DNA of 64,000 nt. It comes from Numida meleagris. Taxonomy: Eukaryota; Chordata; Aves; Galliformes; Numididae. This document shows, one piece after another, positions 14,001-25,900 of this stretch; positions within the stretch are counted from its first letter, which is position 1, and each line of letters opens with the position of its first letter. Both the position numbers and the translations under genes were made by a program. The notes beneath the pieces were generated by a model, which did not search any database, was not told the origin of the DNA, and saw nothing but the letters and a program-made list of their open reading frames with translations. The stretch covers positions 36,496,115 to 36,560,114 of the forward strand of contig NC_034411.1 of the NCBI RefSeq assembly GCF_002078875.1, in the 5' to 3' direction.

Positions 14001-15117
14001 TCTTCTGTACCTTTAGATTTGCTTTGTCAAGAGTGAAATCAGAGATATCAATCACAATTATGTAGCTAAGGAAAATAAAGAGAAAAAAAGGAGGATTTAC
14101 AAAACCATATTGAAACTTGAGATCTTCCACATCAGATTATAATCCACACAAACTAAGTTACAAGTTTGTTTACAGACATGTGGTTTAGAATCTTCTTTTG
14201 GCATCTTTCCTCAATTTGCACAAAAACACAGTGAAAAAAACTCCCCTAGCCTACAAAAATTAAAAATTTTTCTGATATAATCCTTACTAGTGAGGCTCTA
14301 AAAGTTGGGCAGGTTCAAGTATTGGTAGCAAAATCTATTAAAATGTATTTCTATTTAAACATTTTTTCCTCAAGACCTACTCACTTACCTTGCAATTGCT
14401 TTAGTGACAATAAGAAGTATTGCCTCGAAACTTAAGCTTGTTAATTCAAACTTGTAATGCAGACAAGGCTGATGTTTTCACAACAGATTCCAATGCCAGA
14501 GTTTGATGGCAGATGAATTTTTGCCATGAAAACCTGAAAAAAAAAATGGAAGCAATAATATTTTGAAAAATATATATTTTTGAAACGTAGAGTTTGAACT
14601 TTGGTTTTGGAGTCTATTGAGAAGAGATCTACTTATTTCAACTTTTTCCACTAGTTTTAAATGATCTATTACTTTTGTAATCTCACTTGTAAATTAAGGA
14701 TGACCTTTTTACTTAAATAATTTTATGGTTAAGATATTCCTAAGGCTACTATAAGCTTTGGGTCTTTCTCTGATAATTATTATTCTTAAATCACTGTATA
14801 TAATTCAGATATTATTCCCTCTAAAAAACCTTGGTTACCATGACTCTGCATGGATTCTTTAATTTTGGAAATGCAACCACTCCTTTGCCCAGGTCACATA
14901 TAAATGCTGTTGCCCTGGACTTTGCCCTAGGTGCTTGGCTGAAAAATTCCATCCCCTTTTGGTAATAGCAAACCTGCTTGCTAATACAGTTTATTGGGGT
15001 TTTAACCAGTGCCTTCAGGCTTCTCACAGAGCAACTCCCAGACATCTGTCATTACTTCCCCGCATCTGATGTGACTTTTCCCATGGCATGTGCCATTTAT
15101 CTAGGGAGGAATAAGAT
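14001..15117. other. Intergenic DNA, no gene recognised
   Basis: AT-rich sequence between two CR1 remnants. No conserved frames, splice patterns or repeats are recognised. Confidence 0.65.
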
Positions 15118-16345
15118 GTAGACTCCTTAGAGTTGGAAGGGACCCTTAAAGGTCATCTAGTCCAACTCCCCTGCAATGAACAGGAACATCCACAGATACA
15201 TCCAGACTCACCATGAAAGTCTCCAAGGAAGGATGGGGCATCAACCACATCTCTGGACAACCTGTTCCAGTGCCTCACCACCCTCACTGTAAAAGACTTT
15301 TTCCTTATATCTAACCAAAATCTACCCTCTTCAAGCTTGAAGTCATTTCCCCTTGTTCTGTCACCACAAACCCTGCTAAAGAGTCTGTCCCCTTCTTTCC
15401 TATAGCTCCTCTTTAGATATTGAAAGGCTGCTATCAGGTCACCTTGGAGCCTTCTCTTTTCCAGGCTGAACAGCCCCAGCTCTTTCAGCCTGCCCTCATA
15501 GGAGCGGTGTTCCATCCCTTGCATCACTTTTGTGGCCCTCCTCTGGATGCATTCTAACAGGTCTGTGTCTCTCATGTACTGAGTACTCCGCATTTGAATG
15601 CAGTACTCCAGGTGAGACCTCACCAGTGCAGAGTAGACGGGCAGGATCACCTCCCTTGCCCTGCTGTCCCCTCTTCTTTTGATGCAGCCCAGGATACAGT
15701 TGGCTTTCTGGGCTGCAAGGGCACATTGCTGACTCATGTCCAGCTTCCCATCCACCAGTACCCTTAGGTCTTTTTCAGCAGGGCTGCTCTCAATCCTTTC
15801 ATCCCCCAGCTTGTATTGATAATGGGGGTTGCCTCAACCTAGGTGCAAAATCTTGCACTGGAATTTGTTGAACCTCATGAGGTTCACCTGGGCCCACTGC
15901 TTAAACCTGTCTAGGACCCTCTGAATGTCATCCTGACCCCCTGGTGTGTCAACTGCACCCCACAGCTTGGTGTCAATCAGCAAACTTGATGAGGGTGCAC
16001 TTGACCCCACTGTCAATGTCTTCGATGAAGATAATAGGAGTATCAGTGCCAGCACTGAACCCCAGGGGACACCACTCATCACTTATCTCCATCATTGATC
16101 GCCACTCTCTGGACTCAGCCCTGTAGACAGCTTTTCATCCATTGAACAGTCCACCCACCAAATCCATATCTCTCCTATTTGGAGAGAAGAATGTTGTGTG
16201 GTACTGTGTCAAAGGCCTTACTGAAGTCAAGATAGATGATATCAGCAGCTCTTCCCTTTTCCATTGATGCAGTGACACCACCATAAAAGGCCACTAGGTT
16301 GGTCAAATAGGATTTTCTCTCAGTAAAGCCAATATCACCTGTTAC
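15118..16345 (-). mobile_element. CR1 LINE, 5'-truncated, broken ORF2
   Basis: About 1.2 kb of CR1 in antisense orientation, the longest readable copy in the window. The 3' UTR block begins near 15118. The minus-strand frame at 15153-15755 encodes about 200 residues of the ORF2 C-terminal part, with family-typical stretches such as [28 protein letters not shown] and [14 protein letters not shown] second frame at 15834-16082 carries the reverse-transcriptase section with DTKLWGAVDTPGG and MRFNKFQCKILHLG. The frames do not connect: the region of the catalytic F-A-D-D box at about 15977-15985 has an extra base that shifts the frame, so the enzyme is dead. The element starts within the palm domain near 16345 (5' truncation). 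An autonomous CR1 encodes endonuclease plus reverse transcriptase; the endonuclease part is absent here. Confidence 0.95.
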
Positions 16346-19300
16346 AAAAACCTGTTTTCATAGTGCATGTGTAATGAGGTGGATAATATCTTGAAAGAGA
16401 CTTAATAGACACAAGTGGAAAACAAATGATACCTTTGGGTTCTGAGTAATCTGAATAAAAAATATCTACATACATATTTGTTCATAATAGCATTTTTTCT
16501 CTTGCCTTGTGGTATAAGCAAGAGTTCAAGAGCCAGAGCATTTTAAAGGTAGGCTTTCACCTTCCTTGTATAAATTCAGTATTTATATTCCTTTGCTAAA
16601 AGGCACTGATGACCTTGCCTCTGCTGTGCACTTCTGCAGACTGAAGCTGTTAGTGAGACCAACAGCTTTCCTTCAAGCCCAGAAGCCCAAGACATAGAGC
16701 ACTGCCTTTTTTTCAGCAGAACTGCTCAGCTCTGTACTTCTCCTTAAGTATACCTTTTAATTTCCTGTTTCTTTCTGGGTTTTTCCCTATAGCTATACTG
16801 AGCAGTGGGCAGTTTTAAACAAGAACACCAATAATATTTTCCCAGTATATTTCTTACCAGGAAACCCTCCTTATCCCTACTACACACTTGTCCGTCCTCA
16901 GTGAAGGCCGGGATTTTTCTGTTATCCCTTCCCCCTATGCCTGCTGAACAAATTCCACAGTGATGCAGCACGTATTTCGTTGGATTCCCACTGGCAGCCA
17001 CCTTCAAACCCTGGGTAAGCTGCCTCACTTCTGCAAGATGGCACCTACTGAACTGATGTGATCTTTGAGGCCATATAACACCATCACCTTCTGCACAAGA
17101 ATTACTGCTTCAGCAATTAGCTCATCTGTGTGTTTATGAGATTAAAGGATCTGGCCTCTCTTATTAGGTCAGTTTGCCCCATTACAATTAGTGTTATCCT
17201 TGTCTTATAATTAGTGTCACATCAGAGCCCCAGAGCTTATTATGGTCTGAACTTTGGAAATGATAAGATTCATATCCCCTTGATGTAACTGAAAGTGTAG
17301 TTTGTAATTTTATACAAGTCTGTATGTTCTACATGCATATATATGAATTACCCAAAACTGTTGATTTAAGATTTAATTTAACAAAAAAACCTCCAAATTT
17401 CTTATTACTCTCAGGAGTTCAGAGGTACATGGATAATGTGGCAGAATGAGATACATTAGATTATGGTACAGTGAAAGCATTATTATTAATTTGTACAGGT
17501 AAATTAGAATCGAGAACACCTGGAGGCAAATGAAATTCCAGGCATGGACAACATATTCATAATGTGTGTTATTTTAGAAGTACTCATCTCAGAAATTCAT
17601 GAGTAAACTGACATTTCTTACTCATTTGTCTAACAGCAATATGTCTACTCACCTCCAGCACTTTAGTATCCAGTTCCCTTGGGGTTTATTGCACTCAGCA
17701 CCACCACTGCCCATCACTCTGCTGGGTGAGCAGAGCTGCAGGGTGCACCACTGCTGGATGAACCACCTTTGCCTTAACTGAGTGAGCTGGTGAGGTATAA
17801 GCCAGGTCTGATTTGAAAGCAACTACCTCATCAGCAAAGTTTAGAAATTTGCTTCAGCACACGAATATATTGTTGAAGCCACCTAGCTTCCAAACTAGAA
17901 CTTCCCTGGAACAGAGTGAGAGAGACCACAGCTCTGCCTACCCATGTCCCCAGCTTACCCATGTCTATGCAATATTGGCAACTGTAATCTAAGAACATGC
18001 TCCTGTTTTGTGCACATGGTGATTATCTCAAACTTTACAACAGATGGCAAGATGAATCCTGACTTTTAACTTGAAATATCTGCAGTAAAGTTGTTAATCA
18101 GAGCTAGTTACAGAACTGTTTCTTTAGCTGATTAGGCCTCTTTGATGAGGGAATCATCTGGACTCTGTTAGATGCAGACATTAGATGAGTCTTCCTGCAG
18201 CAGCCTGGATGAAGCTCAACTGATGTGTAAAACAACTTAAATTTCTATAAGCAGATACATACTACATCACTGAATACCACATCACATACTCAGTGCTGAG
18301 AATATCCTTATAGATTTTAAATGCAGGTAACTCATGTGCAAAGACTATTACCATCTCAAACAGCATCTTCTGTAGTGCCAGCTAAGCTGTTTGATTCAGT
18401 GATCTTCATAATTAATTCATTTGTAACAAGAAACAAAAGTTACTGTCACTTGAGGCTGCTGGCACTCTCTTCAACACCTATTGGAACTCTAAAATCCTTG
18501 CTGCAATCCTAAACATCGTCTTAAATTATTATCCACCTCCTCTCTTTGGATAATTCTTGTCTCTGTCATTATACATGGCTCCCAAGAGGGTAAATCACAA
18601 GCAACAATGTATTTACTAGTTGATCCTTATAGACCATCTAAGAAATATTGTAACTGCTGTGCTACACCAACTGAGGAGGTGCTAACATTGTGCGTTCTAT
18701 TGCCAGGAGCTGCACACATTTACCAGACATGGTACTACCTTTGTAAGTATTTGCCTTAAAACAGAATAATAGTCTAAGTTTTGCTACCTCAGGATGAAAG
18801 TCAGAAGCTGGGGAAGGAAAGTCTCACAGTGTTAGTGAAGATGCTCCTCTATCAAGATAGAGAAAGTGATAGTAATTGTCATTCCTTTCTTGCAGCAGCA
18901 CCTGCAGCCCTGCATACCCAGTCCTTCTCCCCCTCTCTTGGAGTTCATGGTTTAGGCATAGGTAACGGGGTTTTCTTCTTGCTTCTCTCCTCTCCCCTCA
19001 AAAAGCTACCATCTCCCTCTTCGATATACATGGTCAACCTTCAAGCTAAACCAGCAGCATGTGAATAAAACCCCTTTTTTCTGCCAATGAAACATACTGC
19101 GTCATTATGGATTTTTTCACCATATATGAATTATGTTAATTAACATAAACAGCAGGCTATAATAGTAATCAGAAGAAAATATATTAATATAAAATAGACC
19201 TGGAAACACAGGCTAAAACAATATGTTCCATGGGGATCAGCACTAAACACTTTCCTTTCTATACTTTCTCGACAGCTTTTATGAACTTCATTTTCATTAA

Positions 19301-22300
19301 TATGGAGAATCAGATTCTTAAAAATATATATAGTTATCTTCTGCTCTCCACCAGTTTTCTTTGTACAACAAAGAAAAAGAGCAAAATAATGTCTGAAGAC
19401 AGTAGGAGCAAGCAGTTGTAAAATGTAGTTAGATGTAGATGGGCATATAGGGATATGTAGCCATAACATGAAGTCATTTGCATCCAGAATCTTCTGTGGT
19501 TTTTGTTTACAAACCTGTTGAGTGTTGTTGCCATACTGAGGCCACTCAATGCTGGAGATACTTGAATATAATGCGTTTCTGACAAGGCTTTTGTTTTATG
19601 TGGCAAACTGAGGTGCACCTATCTCAGGCAGGACATTCGCATGGCTTGCTCTCTTGAAACTGTCAGAATCACTATTATTGCACGTTCCTCTAACAGTAAG
19701 AATTTTACCTTAATGCTCAAGAAAAATTCTGATTTAACTTCCATGGAAGTTACCTGAATTAAGGACTAAGTACAAATTATCTTAAGAATTGCTTTCAGGT
19801 CAAACAGATACACCTAAGCATTGAATAGTAGTTACCTGTAAACTTGGGAATTACAGTCTTTTTTTTTTTTTTTCCCCAATCTTTGGTTTTGATCCAAGAT
19901 CTCTGGATAAAGAAAACTGCAAATTTATACACGCCATGGGTTTTCATGAATGTTAGAACAAACCCTGAAACATCTAAACCCCTATAAATTCACTGATAGA
20001 ACTGACTCCCTCACACAGCTTCTAGTCCTCCTTTAATCACAGACATTTGTGCACAACAGCAAATTCCAGCCTAAATCAGTCTGCCAGTCAGGTAACTCCA
20101 AAGTCTTCTAATAGCAACAACCAATACCTGGTAGTTACTGCTAGATCTACCCAGTGAGGATGGTGATTATCCTGACGCTTTTCAGTGGCAGCTAGGAAGC
20201 TGGCCTGACAATGAAAGTCTGTTCTCTGCTGCTGAGGGAAAAGGAAATTGTACTTTTGTACAGTTGGTTTTTGTACCTTCTCTATTCTTTTGGTTTACTA
20301 TGGAAAAGGCATTCACAGCAAGGTTAACAAGACTGACAGAGAATTCAAACCACTCAAAGTTAGAAGAAAACTCAAAAAAAAAGAAAAAAAAAAGGCATGA
20401 CAAGATGAAGGTAATTTACTTCCAAGCGTGATCCTTTCTCTGATCTGCTCCCCTCAAAAATACTGCTGTTTATCCTGAGAGGGGAAGAGGGTGACAAGAA
20501 ACACATATCTTCAAACAAACAAAAAAAGACAACAAAAAAACCCAACCCTAGAATTGACCAACAGAAACTCATGCAGTGTGCTCAGCCAGATTTATGTACT
20601 GCATATCCACAGTAATCATGAATATCCATAATAAAACCATAATTATGCACAAAACCATAGCTGCTCCACCTCATCTTTCTCTGTTTGAAAGATGTTTCCA
20701 CATCTTTCTCTGTTTCTCTTTGTAATGGTTATGTCCAATAACTCCTTCCCTCCTCCCAACCCTCCTCTCTTTCACCTACTAAGTTTCTACAGGGACCACA
20801 ACCCTGGTCAAAGCTATGTACAAAATCTTTGTCCATATATGTTGGATTTGTGTCCAGGGGCTTTTATCTTGCCTTCTGTCACTATGTATGCATGTCAAGT
20901 GACCTTCACAGATCAGGATCCATTCATAGTGGGGAAAAATTAAGTATTTCTACAAAGTCTAGCATTTTGTTTTTAAAGATAGGAAAGGCATGAGTCAAGC
21001 ATTTCCTCATTTATTTTCTAAAATCTCTCACCTTCTCTAAGCTGATAACATAATAAATCCAAGGGACTCTTGGAACTATTCCTACACCCACTGTTAAAGT
21101 AATCTGAAGGCAAGCCCCATTCATCCTCTGCAAGATTATGTCTGGTTTGTTTTGTGTGGAACAGTCAGCCAATGCTTTCGTGTAATTATCATTTAGACTG
21201 GCTACAGTGGGGATGATAAATCTTTAGAACTGCTAAAAGCACCTAAAAGTACAGTTAAACTTTTTTGTTGTATTTGTTAGAGACTTTGACCAATACTGAA
21301 TGCAATAAGCACAAAAACTGCTGGAAAATATTTTCACTAAGCCAACAATTCCCCATGCTTGCCCACTGACTTACTATTTCATGGCATAGTAGATAGTTTC
21401 AGTAGTGATACAAACAACTCAGTGAAAGCAAAGTCTAGCTGCATTAAGCAGCCCACCCAAAAAGCTATGAAGGGTTATATCAGCTGTCTGACAGAAATAT
21501 TGAAAAATGCAGCATATGGCAGCACTTATACAATAAAGCTGAAGTAAGCTTCCTGTTTTGAAGGCCTCATCAGGAAACTCCTCACTAGCTGAATAAAAAG
21601 ATTTGTGCTTTTACATTTCCTTCTTGTATTATACAAATGTGCTTAGCCATCAAATGACAAACATTATTCTTGTTACAAGTTAGAGCTTATCATTTTATTT
21701 AATAAAGCAGACTGAATCATGTTTATTGGGAGTGTAGCACAGACCCCTTCATATTAATAGGATTGCTGATGGCATTCAGAGAATCAAAAATTAATTATTA
21801 TTGAGAAGTAACATTACACCTTCTGAAGCAGAGGTAGATTATGAAATTCACAAGTCAGTACACCAGGAATTTACTTCAGTCTCAGTCCAAAGTTCCTTAA
21901 AAGTATCTTTAAAACCCTAGTCCAGGATTTTAATCTATAACAATCACTATTACAGCCATACTTGCAGCAAATGCTGTTTGAACACAGCTCCAGTAACTCT
22001 CAGGAGTCAAGACAGGGGGCTTTCACTGTTGGGATCACAGTAACCCAACCTTGGCTAAGACTGTGCTTTACTCTGGCACCAAGCAAAACTCCCAGGCCAT
22101 TTCAACCACACAAGCTGCTTCAAAAAGGTCACAAACTCACCAAAACCAACAGCAGTCTCTGCCTTTCATCTGACATTCCTGCTAGCCCTATCAGCTTCTT
22201 TTTCTTCCCTCTCCCTCCCCCTCACTCCTTTTTGCTGTTACAGTGCAAACTTGAGCTAGGTCAATTTGTATCATCTGAGAAGGTGTTCCTAATCAGGGTA

Positions 22301-22419
22301 GAGAGTGCTTCCAGGTGACCAGCAGTAATTCATTAAATCATCATATAAAGCACAATTTATTGTTTCTAACTCCTGTTACTGTCAGTGTTATACTTACAAT
22401 GTACATGATATACTTACAA
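16346..22419. other. Intergenic DNA, no gene recognised
   Basis: AT-rich sequence with T-rich runs (for example near 19860) and an A-rich run near 20372-20395. Frames reach about 118 codons (21962-22318) but show no domain and look like chance. No structural RNA or repeat family is recognised. Confidence 0.65.
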
Positions 22420-23497
22420 CAGACATGGAGGAGACTGAGGTACTCAACATGTTCTTTGCCTCAGCCTTCACTGGCAGCTAGGATTCCCATGCCTTCATGT
22501 CCTTTATCCTCTAGGTGGGGGTTGAGAGAGCAAAATCCCTCCCAGTGTAAGAGAAGAGCACGTCCGAGGCTGCCTCATGAGAATGGGCATGTACAATTCT
22601 ATGGGACCTAATGACATGCATCCAGGGTCCTGAATGAAGTGGCTGATGTGGTTGCCAGTCACATATGAGAAGTTATGGCTGTCCAGAGAAGTCCCCAGTG
22701 ACTGGAAAAAGGGAAGCATCACTCCCATTTTTTAAAAAGGGAGAAAGAAAGACCTGGGGAACTACAGGCCAGTGAACCTCACCTCTGTGCCTGGGAAGAT
22801 TGTGAAGCAGATGCTCCTGGAAGCTATGCTAAGGCACATGCAAGGCAAGATGGTGATCCATGACAGCCAGCATGGCTTCACCAAGGATAGGTCATGCCTG
22901 AAGAAACTGGTGATCTTCTGTGGTGGAGTGATGGCATCGGTGGACAAAGGAAGGGCAACTGATGTCATCTACCTGGACTTGTGCAAGGCCTTAAGACATA
23001 GTCCCACAAAATACACTTTTCTCTAAATAGAGAGATGTGGATTCGAAGAGTGAATAAGGAATTGGTCAGACGGTTGCAGCTAGAGGGCTGTGGTAAATGG
23101 TTTTATGTCCAAGTGGAGCCTGGTCACGAATGGTACTTCCCAGGGGTCCATCTTGGGACTGATGCTCTTCAACATCTTTATCAAGAACATAGATAGTGGG
23201 TCTGAGTGTACCTTCAGCAAGTTTGTGGATGACACTAAGCTGAGTGATGAAGTTGATACAATAGAACAAGGTACGCCATCCAGAGGGAGTGCAAAGTGCT
23301 GCACTTGGGTCAGGGCAATCCCAGGTATGTGTACAGACTGGGAGAAGAACTCATTGAGAGCAACCTTGTGGAGAAGGACTTCAGGGTCCTGATGGAGAAA
23401 AAGCTGGACACAAGCCAGCAGTGTGTGCTTACAACACACAAGGGCAGCTGTATCCTGGGCTGCATCAAAGAAGGGCCATTCTATGATTCTATGCTCA
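22420..23497 (+). mobile_element. CR1 LINE, 5'-truncated, internally deleted
   Basis: Sense-orientation CR1. Frames at 22772-23026, 23090-23392 and 23296-23529 together cover the reverse-transcriptase region: [56 protein letters not shown], then the catalytic box as F-V-D-D in KFVDDTKL, then SCILGCIK. They lie in different frames, so the ORF is broken. Right after ILGCIK the sequence jumps to GCCATTCTATGATTCTATG, the 3' terminal CR1 repeats. About 0.55 kb that follows this point in the 15.1-16.3 kb copy is missing here. Non-functional. Confidence 0.93.
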
Positions 23498-23689
23498 TCA
23501 GAAGATCAGCAAAGAGGAAAAGAAACTGATCTGTTCTATGAAGCTCCTCTGGCTATGCCCATTGCTCACATGCCTTTTGTTTTACAGTGGTTTTAGATAC
23601 GACACTTTTAAGTCTGTAGACACTTTTATGTCTGTATCTTGTAGCAACAGGAACTCCTCAGTGTACAGGAAACAGTTTGTCCTCTTCCA

Positions 23690-23796
23690 ATCTGATCTAG
23701 TGGGTGGCAACCCCCCCTGCCTGTGGCAAGAGGGAGTGGCACTAGATGATCTGTAAGGTTCCTTCCAACCCAAGCCGTTCTATGATTCTACGAAGT
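23690..23796 (+). mobile_element. CR1 LINE 3' end fragment
   Basis: A short sense CR1 3' end: GATCTAGTGGGTGGCAAC, the CACTAGATGATCTGTAAGGTTCC block and the terminal TTCTATGATTCTACGA. It lies about 190 bp downstream of the deleted CR1 ending near 23497, in the same orientation. It could be a separate insertion or the displaced tail of the same element. Confidence 0.85.
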
Positions 23797-25090
23797 GGTA
23801 ATCCCTTCTTAGGGATTCTTTATCCAATTCTTTTAGCTGTAGGCAAGAACTGCCCTTGTGTTAACTGATCACAGAGAGACACGCTGTTAAAAACTTAGTG
23901 CAATATCTGCTTTTTCTGAGGAAATAGATTGAACGCATTAATGTACAGTCAAAAAATCTACTTGAGATAAATGACATCTGTGACAAGAAAATGAGAACAA
24001 CTTTCATGTTTTTATTGCTGCCTTAGAAGCAATTGATAAACAGTACACTTCATATATAAATGAGCACGTGTCAATATATGACAACAAAAATAAATTACAG
24101 TGACCTAGTATTTAACTTTACAAGGTTGTACAAAATTTCCAAATATGAATAGATTTCAACTTAAAAATTTGAAATAAGTTAAAACTTCAACTATTCTGAA
24201 GACTTGAAAAATATACATACAGTTTCACTCAATCACATCATTTACAGTATGATTTTTTTAAGCTGTTAATCTTATACACCCATATATTTTGTAACTGTAT
24301 TAGTGGAATATATCCTGCTATATGCAGATTTACTGCACTGGGAGAGTGAAAGGGGTTCCCTGAGGGCACAGAACAGGCTTTGAGTGTATATGTTTTATGT
24401 AATTTGATTACATTCATTAACAAGAAATACAAAACTAAAGCATTATTTATCTGCCCCTGATTTATCTCCTCTTGCTAGAATTTCCCTTGATTCTAAAGAG
24501 AATTCTCAGTATGATTAACAACAGGACTGGGCCAGACTAAGTCTGTTCAGCCAGGATGAATTAGGTCATATTATTTAATGAAATATGTGAAGAATATCTG
24601 TTTTGTGTTATATTTCATTATAGGTTACATATCTGGTCTTGGCTATGCACCGAGATATTTGCTTCCACAACTAATAGGAAAAATACATTTGATATGGTAC
24701 TTTAAAGTAATAGGGTGGATTTTGGACTGGAATTTTAAACAGCTCAGTTATATGCACTTGATTACTTTACTAAAGGCTATGAAGATTAAAAACACTTGAC
24801 AAATCCCCTTGCCTGTAAGTGTATGATAATTCAGAATGCTGAGGGTCCAATCCAAGACATAAGGTGAAGTGTAGAAAGCTCATACTGCATTTTCTTGATA
24901 CCTAAGGCAGCGTGGTTAATACAAAGCTGGTCCAACAGATTCCATGCTCCATCAAAAGGGAAAAACTCGCTGATACAGAAACAGTTTCTGAGGAAACAGG
25001 TAGAGGAGGAAATCTAAACAAATTCGCACATGGGAGAAAATTGCTCAGTTATCAAAAGTGCAGAGAGACACTGGTGCAGCCAGAGAAGAG
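23797..25090. other. Intergenic DNA, no gene recognised
   Basis: AT-rich sequence between CR1 remnants. No conserved coding frames or known repeats are recognised. Confidence 0.65.
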
Positions 25091-25372
25091 TCTTAGAATC
25101 ATAGAGCCATAGAATCATTAAGGTTGGAAAAGATGACTAAGATCACCTAGTCCAACCACCAGTCCACCCCCACCATGCCCACTAACCATGTCCCTCAGTG
25201 CCACATCCACACATTACTTGAACACCTCCAGGGACAGTGACTCCACCACCTCCCTGGGCAACCTATTCCAGTGTCTCACCACACCTTCTGAGAGGAAATG
25301 TTTCCTAACACCAAGCCTGAATCTCCCCTGGCACAACTTGAATCCATTACCTGTCATCTTAAATTATTTGTG
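25091..25372 (-). mobile_element. CR1 LINE 3' fragment
   Basis: Antisense CR1 3' end. It opens at the left with AGAATCATAGAGCCATAGAATCAT, the reversed terminal repeats, then TAAGGTTGGAAAAGATGACT and CCTAGTCCAACCACC. It continues into the C-terminal ORF2 section (CACCTCCCTGGGCAACCTATTCCAGTG) and is 5'-truncated near 25372. Its intact tail suggests a fairly well preserved copy. Confidence 0.93.
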
Positions 25373-25559
25373 GTGAATTCAGTACAAGAGGAAAAAAGTC
25401 CATGATGTCTATGACTGAATTTTCTCTTCTCTGAATACGTAATGCTGCATCTGTAAACTGCCCTTCCTCCAAACCGATAAGCGTTATACATACATCATTT
25501 AAATGGGAAAAAAAGATCTGAAAAATGAGCCAGCGATAAGAAATTCCTAATTTCCATTT

Positions 25560-25900
25560 TTCTCCAGTGCAGCTGGAAATAACGGGCAGTGCGGCTCACG
25601 CTGAGGCTGGCAGTGGTGCGGGGAGCCGCGGCCCGGCTGTCCGGCGGCAGCGGGAGGACGGAGTCGGCAGAGGGCGTGGGGCAGCGCCGTGCCTCGGCCG
25701 CCTTCTGCCGGAGCGGGGCGGCAGCATGGAGCCCGGCCTGAGAGCGAGCGGAGCAGAGTGCGGTGCCTCGGCAGGGCCGGCTCCTGGAGCGCCGGGAGCA
25801 CGGCGGAGCCTGGCCGCGGGCCGGGGCTGGGGTCGGGCCCTGCAGGGAAGCGCGGATGCTGCAGCACGGAGCGGTGTCACCGAGCGACCGACAGAATTAA
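25560..25900. promoter_or_regulatory. Orphan CpG-rich island, candidate promoter/first exon
   Basis: This is the only strongly GC- and CpG-rich stretch in the window, sharply bounded by AT-rich DNA. It contains a GC box (GGGGCGG at 25715-25721) followed within a few bases by an ATG at 25726 in strong Kozak context (A at -3, G at +4). That opens a 67-codon plus-strand frame (to 25929) with no domain I recognise. A minus-strand frame at 25596-26003 is an Arg/Pro/Ala-rich shadow of the composition. In birds such islands usually mark transcription starts. It lies about 10 kb beyond the CHRM3 stop codon, so plus-strand transcription would run toward and antisense to CHRM3. No convincing plus-strand splice donor is seen; on the minus strand an AGC|GTGAGC-like donor occurs near 25603. 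Gene identity unknown. Confidence 0.6.

Noticed and set aside
15944..16126. Plus-strand frame inside the CR1 at 15.1-16.3 kb as a gene
   Set aside because: It is the complement of the CR1 reverse-transcriptase region, a shadow of the element.
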